A program made the position numbers and the translations under genes. 64,000 nt of DNA from Mycteria americana. Its lineage: Eukaryota > Chordata > Aves > Ciconiiformes > Ciconiidae. Below are positions 35,870 through 49,949 of the stretch, piece after piece (the stretch's first letter is position 1; each line of letters begins with the position of its first letter). The notes beneath the pieces are model-generated. The model made no database searches. It saw only the letters and a list, made by a program, of their open reading frames with translations, and was not told where the DNA came from. Location of the stretch: positions 105,222,756 to 105,286,755 of the forward strand of contig NC_134366.1 in NCBI RefSeq assembly GCF_035582795.1, in the 5' to 3' direction.

Positions 35870-36345
35870 AAAAAATAGCATGCTGACTTTTGAAAGCAAG
35901 AATTGAAAAATAAAATATTAGTCAAAAGGGTTCAAAAAGCAAGTAGAAGAAATCAGAATTAAATAGCTGCTCTCTCAGAGAACAGCTCTGTGGCAAATAG
36001 TGTTTTACTGTAAAGGTTATTCTGGGAAATTCAGGGCTGAGAATTCTTACTTTAGCACCAAGAAAGTTGGTTGAAATGCTAATTAAAAACAGAATTATAA
36101 AAGACCCAGCTGAAAATAATATGATGGAGACAGATCACCATGGCTTCTGTAAAAGAAATCTGTGCCTCTGTAAGCTATTCACATTCTTTTAATTGTTGGG
36201 TGTGATAACAAAAGAGTGAATACAAGAAGATTGGAATACATAATTTATTTTGACTTTCGCAAAAGATGACAAAATTCATCCTGTAAATCTCATGAGTTAG
36301 CTAGGTTCAGCAAATAGACATGGACTTTCTTATCAAAAGCTCCAT
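35870..36345 (+). mobile_element. Decayed CR1-type LINE fragment, reverse transcriptase part
   Basis: Plus-strand remnant of a CR1-like element. Conceptual reading shows the HGFCK segment (36139-36153) and, downstream, YIIYFDFRK (36237-36263), which match the reverse transcriptase positions normally reading QHGF and YLDFxKAFD. Stops and frameshifts interrupt it throughout, so it is a dead, old copy. The subfamily cannot be assigned from memory. Confidence 0.6.
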
Positions 36346-36849
36346 CCACTCACGAGGTCTTGCTATCCTCAGTGTGGCAAGAGCCAAGAAACTTAGAATA
36401 ATTTTCAAAACACACTTCACTTTTCTGATGGTACCTTAGCCAACAGAGCAAAGTATTTAACATAAAGATGCAACACTGATTTACACAATGACATAGTAAT
36501 TGTGCTAATATTATTTTTACCTAATTTTTATTGCTTTAATAAGTCTGGTTGTTCTTCTGAACAAAAATGACCTACTTTTTTCCCTAAACAGTCCCTATCT
36601 CTTCAATCTGTCATCATACAAGCTTTTCAATGTCTAGAATAATTTTGTTCATCTGCCTCTACTTTTGTTAGCAACTTCAGCAACTAATTACAATTTTGGG
36701 CAAAGAAAGTCTTTGTTCAAGATCCCAATTCTTTATACAACAGTGCCAGAACACCCAGAACACAAGACTTCCCAGAGCTGCTCCAGGAAAAATTTAAAAT
36801 GGCAAAGACCAAACTTGGTATTCCTATAATGTTAAAAAGCCTTCAAAAG
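36346..36849. other. AT-rich intergenic DNA, possibly further LINE debris
   Basis: Contains stretches around 36590-36680 with the flavour of antisense CR1 tails, but too decayed to call. No gene is seen. Confidence 0.35.
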
Positions 36850-36956
36850 AGCAAATCGAGAAAGAGAAGGAGAGAAAGAGGGAGAAAGAAGGAGAAGAAA
36901 GAAGAAGAGAAAGAAAGACATAAAGAAGACAAGAAGGAAAGAGAGCGAGAGAGCTT
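36850..36956. repeat. Polypurine tract (GA/AAG-rich)
   Basis: About 105 bases that are almost entirely A and G. It reads as a Lys/Arg/Glu-only open frame with no biological meaning. It is capable of triplex formation. Confidence 0.85.
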
Positions 36957-39900
36957 TCCAGTGAATTCTGTTTTTCAGATTTAAAAAAAAAAAAAAGATA
37001 AAATTGATTTAACAAAAGGAAGATTTGTCCTCAAAAGAAACACTGAAAACAACAGAAATCCCCCATGTGAAAACATCAGCACCAGAGGACTCAGTTGATT
37101 AGGAACGGAGCAGATACTTTTTATCTCAGGGACATCAAACTGATTCTACCTGATTTATTTTCCAGCATCCTGGTGCCTGCTGTGGTCCACATTCATCCAG
37201 CATTACTAAATAGGGACAGCATAAACCTAACCTGCATCGACTCATTTACACAGTATTTTTCCCGTGACCTAGAATTGTGCGTTCCTGGTACTGTGGGAGC
37301 CTGCGTGGATTCAAAAGCAAAGTAACTTTGTTCCTGAGGTGTGATACTAAAACTAATAGACTCAGCTGACAGTTGGAGATGGGGCATCTGTATGGCGCAG
37401 CAGCAGGCCATATGGCTTAGCACTTCAGGTCAGCATTAGCTCAAGGCGCTCTTCCCCCAGCACAGTTTGATGTGCTTGTAGATTCTGGGAGGTCTGGGAA
37501 TGTGTGAAAATACTCTGTAGGCTCAGTTTGTCCTAAAGGCCGCAAGTTTTTCTTTTCTGCCTAACCTCTCAGATCTTTTTCTTATTCAGGAGAGTCCTTA
37601 GCGTTCAAAGGGAGTGTTGCATGTCCTTCACCTTGTCCTGAAAATAATTTAGTTTCTTAAATAATTGAAATCCACTAGTGATGCTGGCACTGGCTTTGTT
37701 TCTTCTCCAAATCCCAAAAGAGGAAACTTTTGTCATGCCTATGAAAATCTGCGGAATAAAAACTGTCAGAATACGTTGAGCCTCTCTGTAAAGCAAGCTT
37801 TTGAAATCACCGTACCTGAAGTTATCAGGTGAGATTCCCAGCTAACATATTTCAGTTTATGAGTAGGGAGACAATTTCTGCTAGCAGAGACTGACCCACA
37901 ATTGTTCTGGGGGAGGATTTGTGTGGAGATCACAAGATGTTCTGTCCTGGAATGTCTGGTACACAGGCATCTAAGAAGGACTGGGCAAAAGGAGCAGAGA
38001 AGGAATGTAAAAGAAAACGGAAAATAATAAAGAGCAACAAAAACATTCATGGCATATCTGTTTTTAATTTTTCTTCTTAACAGATCTGGGTTTCTGGTAG
38101 GCTATTCTGGTTATGACTAAACTAGCTCTTCAGGGGCACTTCTGGTCTGTATGGCCAGAAAAAGTTCAGTGCTTACATGCTGTTTAGCTCTTAATGTTTG
38201 CTTGTTTGTGAAGCTGAGTGAAATTTTTCAACCGATTTTTTTTTTCGGCGACGGAGACAGAGATATACCAAAAGGTTTTGCAAAATTGTGTTAATTTTGT
38301 TGAGTGCTTCACTTTGAAAAGAACCTTGTAATCTTCTGAAAGAATCAAATGCTTCCTTTTGACATTTTTGTAAGTGAAGCATTTCAATTATTTAATTTGA
38401 AATGATATTGCATTTTGAAATTTCCTTTCAATTTTTGGAGAAAAACAGTTTTAAAAGGTTTGAACCCACATAAAATATTTTGGGTTGCATCACTTTTTCA
38501 ATGTTTCATGAAACTATAAAAAAAGAAAATCATTTTCATTTGATCCAAAACAAACCCTTTCTTTTTGTTCTGAACTACCGGTGAACCAAAATCCATTTTT
38601 TGCCCTGTTTGACCTGCTGAAACTAAATGAAGAATGATTAAGGAGATATTAACTAATATATTTTTCCCAATTTTTCATACACTTTTTGGAGGCGGTTTTA
38701 TGCTACAGATGAAATCTAATTAACTGCTTCACAGTATTTCCATCATTCACGTATCTCTAGTGCTGGGGAGCAAAACTGGGGGTCACTTCTAGTTCTGCAC
38801 ATCGTGAGACGACAGACAGGGCTTTGGTGATGATCTAGACTTTTTCTTTACTGCAAGCTCCCTGAAGAGACCAAAGGGTCTTTTAAACTCAGAAAGACAA
38901 TTTGTATGGAATAGAAACGAGAAAGTTTAACTTCACAAATAAAGAAACATTTTCTCTCCTTGTGGGGACCAAAAAAACCCCCAAAACCAAGCTTATAAGC
39001 AGCTTCACCCCTGTCCCCCTGTGTGGTGTTAGGTGGGTACTTGCTTCCAGGTTTGGTTTCAGTCAATTCAGTGACCTTCTGTGTTGCAGCAAGCTCCGCG
39101 CAGTCCTCTCTGATCCCTAGGAAGTTTTCTTCCTGTCGCCAAGGGAGCCTGGCTGTGCATATGTTCCCCGCTCCTTTCATGAGCCTCTCCATGAACAGCA
39201 GGCTCCCATCTTCTCACTAGGGCTCCCATTCTCTTCTCCTCTCTCCGCTACACCCCGAAGCCCGGGAGCTCCTCCTATCCTGCTCCTCCTCCCACCCAGT
39301 CCTCAAGCATGCTCATCTGCTCTCCAGGGAAAGGAGGAATCTCTGCTCCCTCCAGGGGCTCCATCTGACCTAGTCACTCCCTGTTTAAAGGAACATGACA
39401 TACAACGGAGAACAAAAAAATAAAACAGATGCTGTCCAAAATAAACCTATTCGCATGCCAGAAGAGAAAATCAGCACATCTCCCAGGCTTGGTTCTCTCA
39501 AACCCCCCATCACGTGGACGCTTAGGCCCTCCAGCTGTTTGTTCTCTGTGTATGGAGCAATGAGACCGTGTTCTGGTAACTTCTGCACAAACTGGCCAAG
39601 ATCCATTGGATTTTTTGATCCAAAGCTTTTACCCATTTCCAGATTGCAACTTGCTCAGTGCATTTTACATGAGACACATGAAAACAGAGGGAGTAGATCC
39701 AAGATTGTTTGTTTCTCTCTCATGAAAACAGCAAGGGCTGCATGGCCAACAGTACCTAACATAGTGGGCCTATGTGCTGCCTAAAAATCCTTGTGCTACT
39801 GTGCAGGGGCTTTGATAACCATACTGGACTTCTTTATGTACAATGGTCTCTTCCTCATCCTCCCCCAAAACTGTGCTAATTGCTACTGCCTAGGTAGCAA

Positions 39901-40125
39901 GCCCAAATCTAAGTCCTCTGCAGCAGCCCGATAAAGTCTGAGAGCACCTCCGTGTCTCCATGGACAACGCGTGACTCAGGCTGGTAATTTATGGCCGAAT
40001 TAGAGAGAGAGCAGGGTGAAGTTGAGAAACATTTTCAACATTTTTACTGCTGTGTCTCACTGCCTTGCTATGTTCAGGTGTCTTATTTTCCTTCATGGAA
40101 GATTAATGGAACTGACTGATGATGG
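36957..40125. other. Gene desert
   Basis: AT-rich unique sequence. A block at about 38210-38600 is rich in TTTGAAA/TTTCA motifs recurring in both orientations and may be a decayed interspersed repeat that I cannot name. Open frames up to 129 codons (39395-39784) carry nothing recognisable. Confidence 0.45.
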
Positions 40126-40205
40126 TTTCATGTGGTTTAAGGCCAGAAAGGATTATTAGATCATCTTAGGCTGACATCCCGTGCATTACAGGCCATAAAA
40201 GGTAT
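40126..40205 (-). mobile_element. Decayed CR1-type LINE, 3'-end piece
   Basis: Reads (plus strand) like the antisense of an amniote CR1 3' region, starting near GGCCAGAAAGGATTATTAGA and ending at ACAGGCCATAA. It probably belongs to the same insertion as 40735-41345. The match is by memory of the family, and the intervening 500 bp is too diverged to assign. Confidence 0.45.
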
Positions 40206-40734
40206 ATGCACATGACACGGTGCAGTGCCGTACAGAGATACCCACGCTACCTCTGAACAAATTAGCTCAGCTACAGGAAGCAATAAAGCTGCATTAGACT
40301 GGGAGCAGTGCTGAAAGCAGTGCAGCTAACATAGTCCAGGCGCGGCGGCTCCCGGCTGCGGCTGTGCCGTCTCCAGTACCCAGACTGTCACTGCCAGAAG
40401 TGGCTCAGGTGCCTCTACCAAGCAAACTATTTAGATTCAAAGCTTTCAGTTTTTAGGGATGCTAAGCTGTGTGCCACAGGAGAGATGAAGACTATGGATC
40501 ACTGGCTGGGGGGGATTTCTCCACCAAAGCTCTATTGTTACGAGGAAAGCAAAACCCCATTAAATCACTGCCTGGTCAGAGGCTTGTATGGGACAGCCCA
40601 CACCAGTGGAACCCAGCTTCTTCTGTTGGGTGACCCCTGGCACAGCCCGTCTCTACCCACAGTCTGTGTGGAGGGACCTGGCAGTCCAGCTTTTTGGTTT
40701 AGAGTCTTGTTTAACTAGTCCCACAGCTGGGATT

Positions 40735-41345
40735 TGATAGTTAAGGCAGTGTATGGAGGCAAGACCACCTCTCTGCTTCCACTTGATTTTTCCTGGTTTA
40801 GACGTCTGTAGATCACACCAAGTCTTTTTTATTTGTTGCCATAGACTTGCAGCGGTAGATGAGGTGGTTAACCTCCGGTATCTTTAAACTGATCCTTTTG
40901 CCACAGTTTTCTAAAGCAGAACCTCTCAGCCTGTAGGCACAATTTTCATTCTTTGTTCCCAGGTATATTACTTGGTAATATATTCCTCTTATTAAATGCA
41001 TTTTTTTGGGGGGCGTGGCATTTTAAGCAGATTATTTGGATCATTCTTGATGATTCTCTTCATTACCTACCTCACTAACCTTTGTGTTATCTGCAAAACT
41101 TATTAACAAAGTTTTTTGTACCATCTTTAGATGACTGGCACATGTGTAAAATAATATGGATAAAAAGAAATCCCTAAAAGACTTCCTTGGAAACAGGACT
41201 ACCTAGTCTGAGATCTTTTAGTGAGCTAGTTTTAACCTGATCTGTGTAGTCTCTGTCAATTTTGAAGTGTCCTGTGCTCTGGAGAAATCCCGGTATATTA
41301 TGGTAGCACACATTGATTAAACTTGTAATCTTCACAAAAATAGTT
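40735..41345 (-). mobile_element. Decayed CR1-type LINE fragment
   Basis: Antisense CR1-like sequence. Recognisable blocks include CATTCTTTGTTCCCAGGTAT (40949-40968), TTGTGTTATCTGCAAAACTT (41082-41101) and the stretch around 41176-41230 corresponding to the usual 'ccctgtgggacccc' segment. The protein frame is destroyed. Orientation matches the piece at 40126. Confidence 0.55.
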
Positions 41346-44300
41346 GTTTGGCAACAATTCTTTCATCCAAGCTTATCTGAAAATAGAATCCTAAATTTAA
41401 AATCTTTTAGTTAAACCAAGTTGGGTGAACCTTCTATCAGAACTGTATTGGTCCAGGAAATTTTTCAATACCTTGAAAATTCCCCATTTTCCATATATTT
41501 ACAAAAACATGATAGTGGTTGTTCAAAAGTCTGTGATTAGTTTCTATAAGGCTTTTGCATGTAACATATTTTCATAAGATATGTTAAACTGAAACGATAC
41601 CATTTTAGCATATGTTTCCTCATGTGCCACCCTTTGAAGGTGATAAACTCTCAGTCCTTGGCACTTAAGTGAATGTGATTGGTATAGTGTTTTGTTAAAA
41701 TGACAACCTCAAAAATATCTATGGAACATACATACCTAGCTACAGTTTGCAACCTAGAATAAGCATACATAACCTAGGGTTTTTCTTGGTCCTCTACATT
41801 TAAATTCCTTTTGTTATTATGTATTGTTGTATCCATGGTTATTTGAGGACATATTTAGTGCAAATTTTGCAGGGAGAGGGGACGTTTTTACTAAATTAAC
41901 AGATGTAACTGGAAAAAACAGACAAGCTTTTGGACATATAGTCCTTTCTTCAGGCTGAGTATATTTCAACTTATAGCTTATAATACTTTGTTATTTACTC
42001 AGGTTTTGTATTAATATTTTATATTCTATTTTGTTTTCAATCTCATTTTAACTAGGATAGATTCTTGCTCAGTATAATTTGTTTTACTTGTGAACTATGC
42101 TTGTGGGTATCCAGGATTTTATTTTTTGACAGTTTGCATATTTTGCCAATACTTACCATTTTAAATATGTGATATAACAATGACTGTTTTGTTGCACAAT
42201 ATAACAAAAAATAGCCTACATAAAGTTCATATATATATATATGTACATGGTTTCGTGATCTGTCTGCACAAGGTAAATGCAATCAGATTGTGATGTCTAT
42301 ATCTAGGAAACCATTTACGTTATGGTAGCAATTAACTCTTAGTTCCCTTAAATAAGATCAAAAACTGAGTTATCTTTTTTGAGTCCAGGAGTTTCTGCAT
42401 AAAGATATTACCATTTATTATTTTTAGAAATTCTGGGAAATTTTGTGATGCATGAGATGATGAGCAAGCATCTTCCGGGATGAAGTCACCCCTATTAAAA
42501 TTTTTAGCTTTGTTACACATTATGGGCAGATGTTAAAGAACAGTACAGGCTGTTATCTACTGTGAGTAGGTTTTCTATTGTGGATTCTACAAAAGGGCCA
42601 GTAGTTTTTTGTTTTTTTTTTTTTTTTTTTCCTATGTAGATGTTTCATCCATAACATTTGCCTCCCGTTCTAAGCTATCAGAAACAACCAACAGTGTCTT
42701 TGATGTGAAGTCCCTGTCCGTGCCTTTTTTCCCCATTTTATTGTTATGGAAGAAGCTGGAAGTATGAAAGGTTATTTTAGTCATAACATCCATCTTATCA
42801 TATTTCCAGTACCAAATGCAGAATATTCCCTCTCAGGCAAGAGCATCTCCAGCTGTTATTTTTATTATCTAGGCTCCTCTCACTAATATACAAATGGTTA
42901 AAAATATGTTCCTTATCTGACCCCTTTCGCTTACATTATCGTGTGGAGGATACCATAAAACTGGTTTAAGCACTTGAGTATATCTACTAGGATTATCCTG
43001 TTACCACCCTCTGCCTTCATGGTTACATTAACAGCAACCTAATACCTTACCTAGAGATTATTCCCTCTACTATTGAGATGGTATCCAGTAGAATCATGCA
43101 ATCTGCCTCTTTCCATAGTATCTGTGCACTCTCACTGACTACATGCTCTTTCTCCTTCAGACTACCGCTAAAATTACTTACAAAGAAAAGGAAGAGGTAT
43201 TGGTGTAAAAAGACCTTAAACTTTAGGAAACATAATTTTCAGGTTGCTGGGAAAAGGAGACAGTTCTTACAGAACGGCCCCAAAGGAACAGAGGAAAGGG
43301 AGAAACTTAATGATATTGACCAATAATTGCAATTGCATTTTCCAATCAAAATACATTTTACCGTGTTAATAGAACTACAAGGGAATAATTAAGTACCAAA
43401 AAAAAAAAGGAGAAAATTCATCTCAGGATTCATAATGACATAAAAGCATGTATAATCACAAAGCAAAACAGCCTCATCATTACAGAAGCAAATGTAAAAG
43501 CACACATTAAAGCAGTTTCAGCTTCATGAAGGTGCACATAAGTCTAGAAACAGGAAATAAGAAAGATTTAGATTTTAGAAAGTAGGTACAAAGTATGATC
43601 TTTTATTGATCTCCTTCCACACAGGAAATAAAAAAAAAGATAAAATAGCAGGAGTAGGATATGTGTTCCTTCTATCAGCTGTGTAATGGCACAGACATGC
43701 CTTAAAAGCCCATGGGAGAAATGTCTGAGGGGAATTGCTGAAGTAGAAGCCCTGTAACAAATACACAGATTAAAAATTCAGACCTTATGGATAATTAGGT
43801 GGTGCTAAACAATTGAATTGTAGCCAAATCTAGCTGTCTGTGACATGTTAAGGGGGATGCGAAACATCAGTGTATCTATTGAGTACCAGAATTGGAATGA
43901 TGACGCTCCTGAATAAGAAAAAAAATCCATGTTGGTCCTTACCTTCTTCCTCCATATTTGAGGTCTGCATTTCTATTCAGTGCCCGTTGCAACCTTCTGC
44001 AGGTCCTCTACACCGTGCTCTAATTTCATCTCCCATATCTGTGCCATCCACACAGGGGACAGTTACGGTCAGGATCTCACACTCAGTGAGCATAACAGCT
44101 GTGCGGACCTACCATTTCTTTTAGCATCTGCAAAGGGCAGGGCACAGGGAACAGGGCGGACTGTGTATGCTAGCAAACACTGCTGTCGCCAGCCTCACCC
44201 TCTTTAAGAGCAGAGCAGCTGCCTCAGTTCTGAGCTCGTTGTGCATCACGATGCCACTCTAAATCCCTGCATTGGCAGGGTAGTTTTTCTTCATCCCCCA

Positions 44301-47300
44301 ATACTGAGTTGCAGTTGTAGGCCATGGTTTCGCTCTAAACAAGTAACCTTTACATTCCTTTTCTTCTGCAAACAATCAACAGAAATCTAAACATGTGCAT
44401 AACAGAATATAGTAAGAACAGAGCTCTAAATTTAGAAGTCGTGCATTTGGGATTTCAAAGCTGCTTCAAGTGCTGTTAGTACTTTTGGCAGCCCAGATTT
44501 ATGTTAATTACATGAGGGTTGCTGGAGATGTCTCTTAGTGTCTGGACATTTTTGCATGTACTCTGTCTGTCTTGGTTTCCTGCATGCCACAGTCTTCAAC
44601 CGAATGTCAAATTTTAGTTGCAGCACTGAAATCATAATTCCACACAAATTCTAAAGGGCCAGAGAGAATTGTATTTTGTAGCTTATGTTTCTGCAGCAAT
44701 ATGGACTTGGTATTACAAACCATGTAACATGTGACTACTGCTGAAGGAAGGAGGCACAGCTGGCAGCTGCGTGGATGAGCAAGCACATTGAATGAGGACA
44801 TTTTTCAAGCACTGGTTGGGGAGAGAGAAAAATATGCAAATAATTTCTTTGGCAGTGTTTATTTATTTATTTTGGAGCTCACCCCATTGTTTATCATCGT
44901 GATAGTTTTTGACAGATCATGTGTTGTGGTTACTTTGTATTTCAAAGGCGGATGTTCTGATATAAGGGATGCTGCCCACCCCACTTATTAATAGCAAGGG
45001 GTTGTAAACTTCCATAACTGCACAGTTTATCATATCATATGTTATGCCTTGTCTAGGAGGAATATTTTCATTTCTGAAAAGATGGACAATAAATAGACAA
45101 TAACATACCATAATTTGTGACAGCCAGAATGTCTTTGCCAGGAAATGTGATGACCAAGCTGGGCAGATCATTTGGACTGTGCTATCCAAAAGCCACCTGA
45201 TTATTGAATGCATGTGAGTGAATAAGGATTTGTGAATGCCCAACCAGTGCAGTCGTTCCTCTCCTATACTAAATGTGGCAAATGAAAAGTCCATTCCATT
45301 TCTCTGCAAACATTCTCCTTTTTGTCCCAGGTGTTTTACCGCGTTCAGTCATGTGTGGGATCAAGGACAACTGATCGAAGAGAGGTAATAAAAGAAATCT
45401 GCTTCAGTTACAACATCAGCCTTGTAATGTCCAAGCCTTATATCAAACTTTGCATATATTCATGGAAGCTTCTGCTTCCAGGAAAACTTAACAGGAGGAG
45501 GTGATACTCCGTGGACCGTGGCCTTTCTCACAGTACCATTCCCTTAATGCCTGTGGTGACAGCAGTCAACCCCTGGCTACACAGCAAAATTAGCCCCAGG
45601 GCAGGGTGCAGGGTGGCAAAATGACACTGCCGTATTACAAGTCCGAGCAGTGCGGGCGCTAATGTCCAACTGGTAGAGCTTGGTTAAAAGGAAGCACGAG
45701 AGCAAGATGGAAAACTCTGCTTTGGCTAGAGCTGGCTCAGAGATTCTCAATGGTTGTAGAGAAAACTGAATTTTCTTGCCAGCAATGGGATGCCAGGACC
45801 AGGGCAAGGGTGGGAACTCTTGCAGCGAAAGTGAGAGGGAGAGGGGAAGAGGGCAGAATTAAATAAAGAGCTGAGGGGAGACCCCTGGAGAGTTGAGCAT
45901 TTTTTTTTTTGCTCCTGCCCAAAAAAGTTTTCTTCTTTGTGCAAACGGCTCCAATGGAAGGGGGTGCCTTACTTGCATAAGGAGCACCGGCCCTCAGCAA
46001 TAGAGGCTCCCCAGGAAAGGAGAAAATAGACAGTAGGCCCAGGACTATTTGCTGCCTCCAGGAACTGCCTACTTCGCCATGCTTACAGCTGACCATGTTA
46101 CGCTGTGGGGAGTTCATATCATATCTATACAAAGTGCTGCTTTCTACTGATGGCATACCTTCTCTAATTTAACCTGGCAAAACTAACTGTCTTAAAATTC
46201 TTCTGGCTGCAAAAACTACTGTCTGTGGCTGTCTGTGGCAGCTGATTGAAATATTCTCTTTACTCTTTAAGTATTACCCGGGGTATTGGAAGCAGATCTG
46301 AAAGAACTAGTGCTAGTAACCCTGGCAGATGCCTGAAGCACAGTGTATTCATAAACTGAAGTTGCCCTTCCACCAGTTCATGTGCGTACCTGGAAAGGGG
46401 CATATTTTCCAGCAGGGGAACTCCCCTCTGCCCTGCCCTTCAGGTCCCATTTCTCTAAGGCAGCTAAGGAAATCACTTCTGAGGAATAATACATTAGCAT
46501 GTGTTTTTAACCTGGAACAGATCTAGATCTGCTAATACGCATGTTATGAAATTCATGTGTGTGTGTAAGCGGTTCTCTGGATGTAATTTGTACAAGGAAA
46601 GCCATGGCTTGATTCTTCAGTTATCAGCCTTCGTTCTTGGACTACAGCTTGCAAGAATGAATTTACAGAGGTGGCTGAGGGCACTAAACCCATCCTCCTT
46701 CATTCATGCTGCCCCTTGCAGTGAGTACTCCTGCCCTCATGGTGCCAGAGATGGACCGCACCCCATCCTTCGTCTCACTCCCCTTATGATCAGGCCTCTG
46801 TTCGCTCCATGCTTGTTTGTGCGAGACCTCATTGTCCAATGATTTCCAAAATATGGTCTGGAGTCTTGTGATAGTACCAGGTACATTTATTTATATGCAA
46901 AACTCTTTACAAAACAGAGGATTAAGGACTAGATCCCTAGCTCCCGCTAAAAGTGGAATCCAGCTGCCACCCAACAGTCAACATCCTGTGTTTTTAAAAA
47001 ACATATTTCTCTACTTTAACAAAAAATTAGAATGTCTGGGAATTAACAGTTAAGTCTGCTCCCTCTCTGCACATAACTCTTTATAACTCAGCCTCCCTAT
47101 ACCTGTCTCAGGCTGGCCCCCTCCCATCTTCAGTCTGCAAAAATATGTACAAAGGTCAAAATAACAAATTGCTAGGAGATTGTTGGAAATAGAGCGTTTA
47201 AATAGGAAATGGGGTTTTATAATCTGCGTTTGCCCTGCTCCCTGTAAGGGCAGAAGGGTTTATAATGGCAAAAGCAGGAGTCAGTAGAACCTTACCATGT

Positions 47301-49949
47301 GGCCTGTCTCTAAACTAGAGACAAATGGGGTGAAAATAAAGCAGTTACACATAAATTGCAGTACAGAAATTACGTGAAAATTGTATTGCAGCTAAATAAA
47401 TTGGGCAGCATTGCCACAGTGTATTCGTTATATTGCATCTCTCATCCTGTGTTGCAGACCAGGGTACCCATGTAGCTAACTTCTCCTGCCTAGCTGTGGT
47501 CAGACCTCACCTAGCACATACAACAAATGGCTGAAAAACAAGCATGAGCACTGGCTGCTAGAGGGGGAGGTTGAAGTGTTAGTTGGTCAAGTCTTTTCCC
47601 GAAAAAAACATCTGAGCAAAGTCACGGCGTCCTTTAGTTGGTCCTTTTGGTTCTTTTTCACCAGGAATAAATTGTCAGAGATGTTCTAGGCCAGCTACAG
47701 ATACTGTCTTGGGGCATCCCGACACTATGCAGTGGCAGACAAAACTAAAAGGATTGAAAGAGCTAGCGGGGAGGGATGCTTCACTTGAAATAGACACGGG
47801 AGTGAAAAGGCTCCACAACATTTTTTTGGACACAGGAGACTTGATGTTCACAAGAAAAGATTGGTGAACTACATCTCTTGGATTAGAAGTTGCTGGAATT
47901 GGTATTTCAGGGGAAGTGACTAGAATAGCCTCTGGAGGGAGGTTTCAGACAAACAGAATTACAAAGCTTAACACCAGCAGTCTCTTGCACCTTTACTCCA
48001 ACACTTGCTTCCTCCACTCGTTTGCTATGTACCTCATCCACCGTTCTGTATCATGACAAAGATTGTCACATCTTTTTAGGTAGCAATTACAACAAAGGAT
48101 ACTAAGCCTGATAAAGCCTAATGAAGTCCAGTTAGTGCCTCAGGCTGTTTGAACAACATACTGAACTATGCCCCTGCAAAAAAACACCACTTATAATTTG
48201 TTAGGTGTGTTCCTATGCAGCTTTATTCAACATGAATGAGGGATATCTAAAATACCCTCTTGGAGAAAAAGTAAATACTGAATAGATTTACCCCTAAAAG
48301 GAATTTTTATATATTTATTATGTGTTTAATTATTTTAAAATAAAGAATATCATCAAAGAAGAGCCTTTAAATTATTTATTAATATATTAATTGCTTTATC
48401 ATACAATAATTCTAATGCTCACAGTAAAACTACTTTGTAAACATTCTTGCAATGCTAGTACACAAAAGTAAGCCTCCAAATGACCACTGTCTAATTTATG
48501 AGAATGGAATAGCTTAGTATGAGTAATATTCTAACTTCTTAAGGCCTTGTATTCACAAAATCTAATGTTACATATTTCAGCAGGTTTCATCCCTCTCTAG
48601 TATCTATGGATGAAGAGTAAGCCAAAGGAAATCTACATCCCATAACCTTGTTGAATAAACTTTACTATTAATCTTCTCATAAAGTAATAGATTATTTTCT
48701 TTCTAGAGATATGCAAAGAAAAAAGGGAGAGGAAAGTAAAGGAGGGGGAAATAAAGAAAAGTTGTACAGGAACAAATATGAATGTTTCAGCTGTCATTCA
48801 GAAACCACTGACTTCAAAACATATTATGTTGTCTTGATTTTTGAGGATATTTTGCAGTCCTAGCACGTATTGAGATATGTTTTAATCTGTTGTATGTCTG
48901 TATGCATTTTAATGTCCAGCCACAGAAAAATATAATTTTTCTCATCATATGACCTGTATTAATAGCACTGAGGTTGCCAGTACAATGGCTTTTTTTCCTT
49001 ACACCTCTGTTAAATGATATTTAACTTCAGCCTTAATGCTGTACTCAGAATATTCAGAGGAATTCTCTAGTTTGACCCACTGAGAGAGTATGTTGTCCAA
49101 GACCAACATTTCGATGCCACAAGTCTCCAGAATTCCGGCTTAGCTGTTGCCAAGGCAGATCTACCAGAAAAAGCTGTAAATTTATGTTTAACCCTTCCAG
49201 TTGAACTGGTGAAAAAAACCTGAATGCTGAAAGTATGTGGCAGACTCAAGGTCACAAAGCATTTTCATGTATATTATGATTTAAGTGTCATTTATGCATT
49301 CTAGTTGAAATTTCTTGCTAATGGCATCTATCTTGATGATGATTTTTCACAAGATTTTGTAAAGTTTGAGGAAAGCTGTTCAGATCTATGTGTTTTAGAG
49401 ATCAGAGAAAATTACTTTTCAACCCACTTTTTTGGTCAACAAATATGCATATGGAATGTATGGGGTTGGAAAGTGCCTTTTCATATGGAAATAGTTCACT
49501 AAAGTGTAATGCAGAGACTTGTTCTAGATAAGCTTTTTGATTTTGCCAAGCTAAAAGTGCTTAGAAATCTTGTAATGACCATGCACATTATTTTTTTAAG
49601 AGCTGTCACTTTTATCTTTCAGGGTTCTGCAGACACACATTTGTAGTTAGATCTATGGTTGGGGAAAACTAGGACAGGTTGAGATTCTTCGCAGTACAAA
49701 TAGGTAACATCATCATTTTCATAATCTCCCTCCTACTGAACATCTAACTGAAGTGATAAATGATGTGAGTTCAGTTCATTTATTGACTGGTCTTAGTGAG
49801 TTCAAGTTTTCTTCAGTGAAACTTTGTATCCTCTCCAATAATAGATATTGTTCCCCTAAATGTCAGGTGACTGAGAGTCATTTAGGTCAACTTGACCAAT
49901 CTTTTAGGATCAGGTAAAAAGGATTGCAATATAGAAACAATCGTCTTTG
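41346..49949. other. Gene desert, largely unique DNA
   Basis: AT-rich sequence without a recognisable gene. It holds a short AT repeat at 42231-42241, a T-run at 42613-42630, a tandem TGTCTGTGGC pair at about 46220-46239, and enhancer-like unique stretches at 47140-47430 and 48290-48740. A region at 42800-43150 has the look of old retroelement debris but cannot be named. Open frames of up to 139 codons are chance-like. Confidence 0.45.
48290..48740. promoter_or_regulatory. Candidate conserved noncoding element
   Basis: Very AT-rich but non-repetitive, with TTAATATATTAATTG (48379-48393) and several ATTA cores. It stands out in texture from the LINE-littered desert around it. Conservation is not testable here. 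Confidence 0.2.

Noticed and set aside
36799..36984. Lys/Arg/Glu-only basic protein
   Set aside because: Translation of a polypurine tract.
39395..39784. 129-codon ATG frame in the desert
   Set aside because: No domain, no nearby promoter features or credible splice partners. It is kept only as background.
45737..46156. 139-codon minus-strand frame
   Set aside because: Low similarity to any protein type I know, no splice context, and overlapping frames in other phases.
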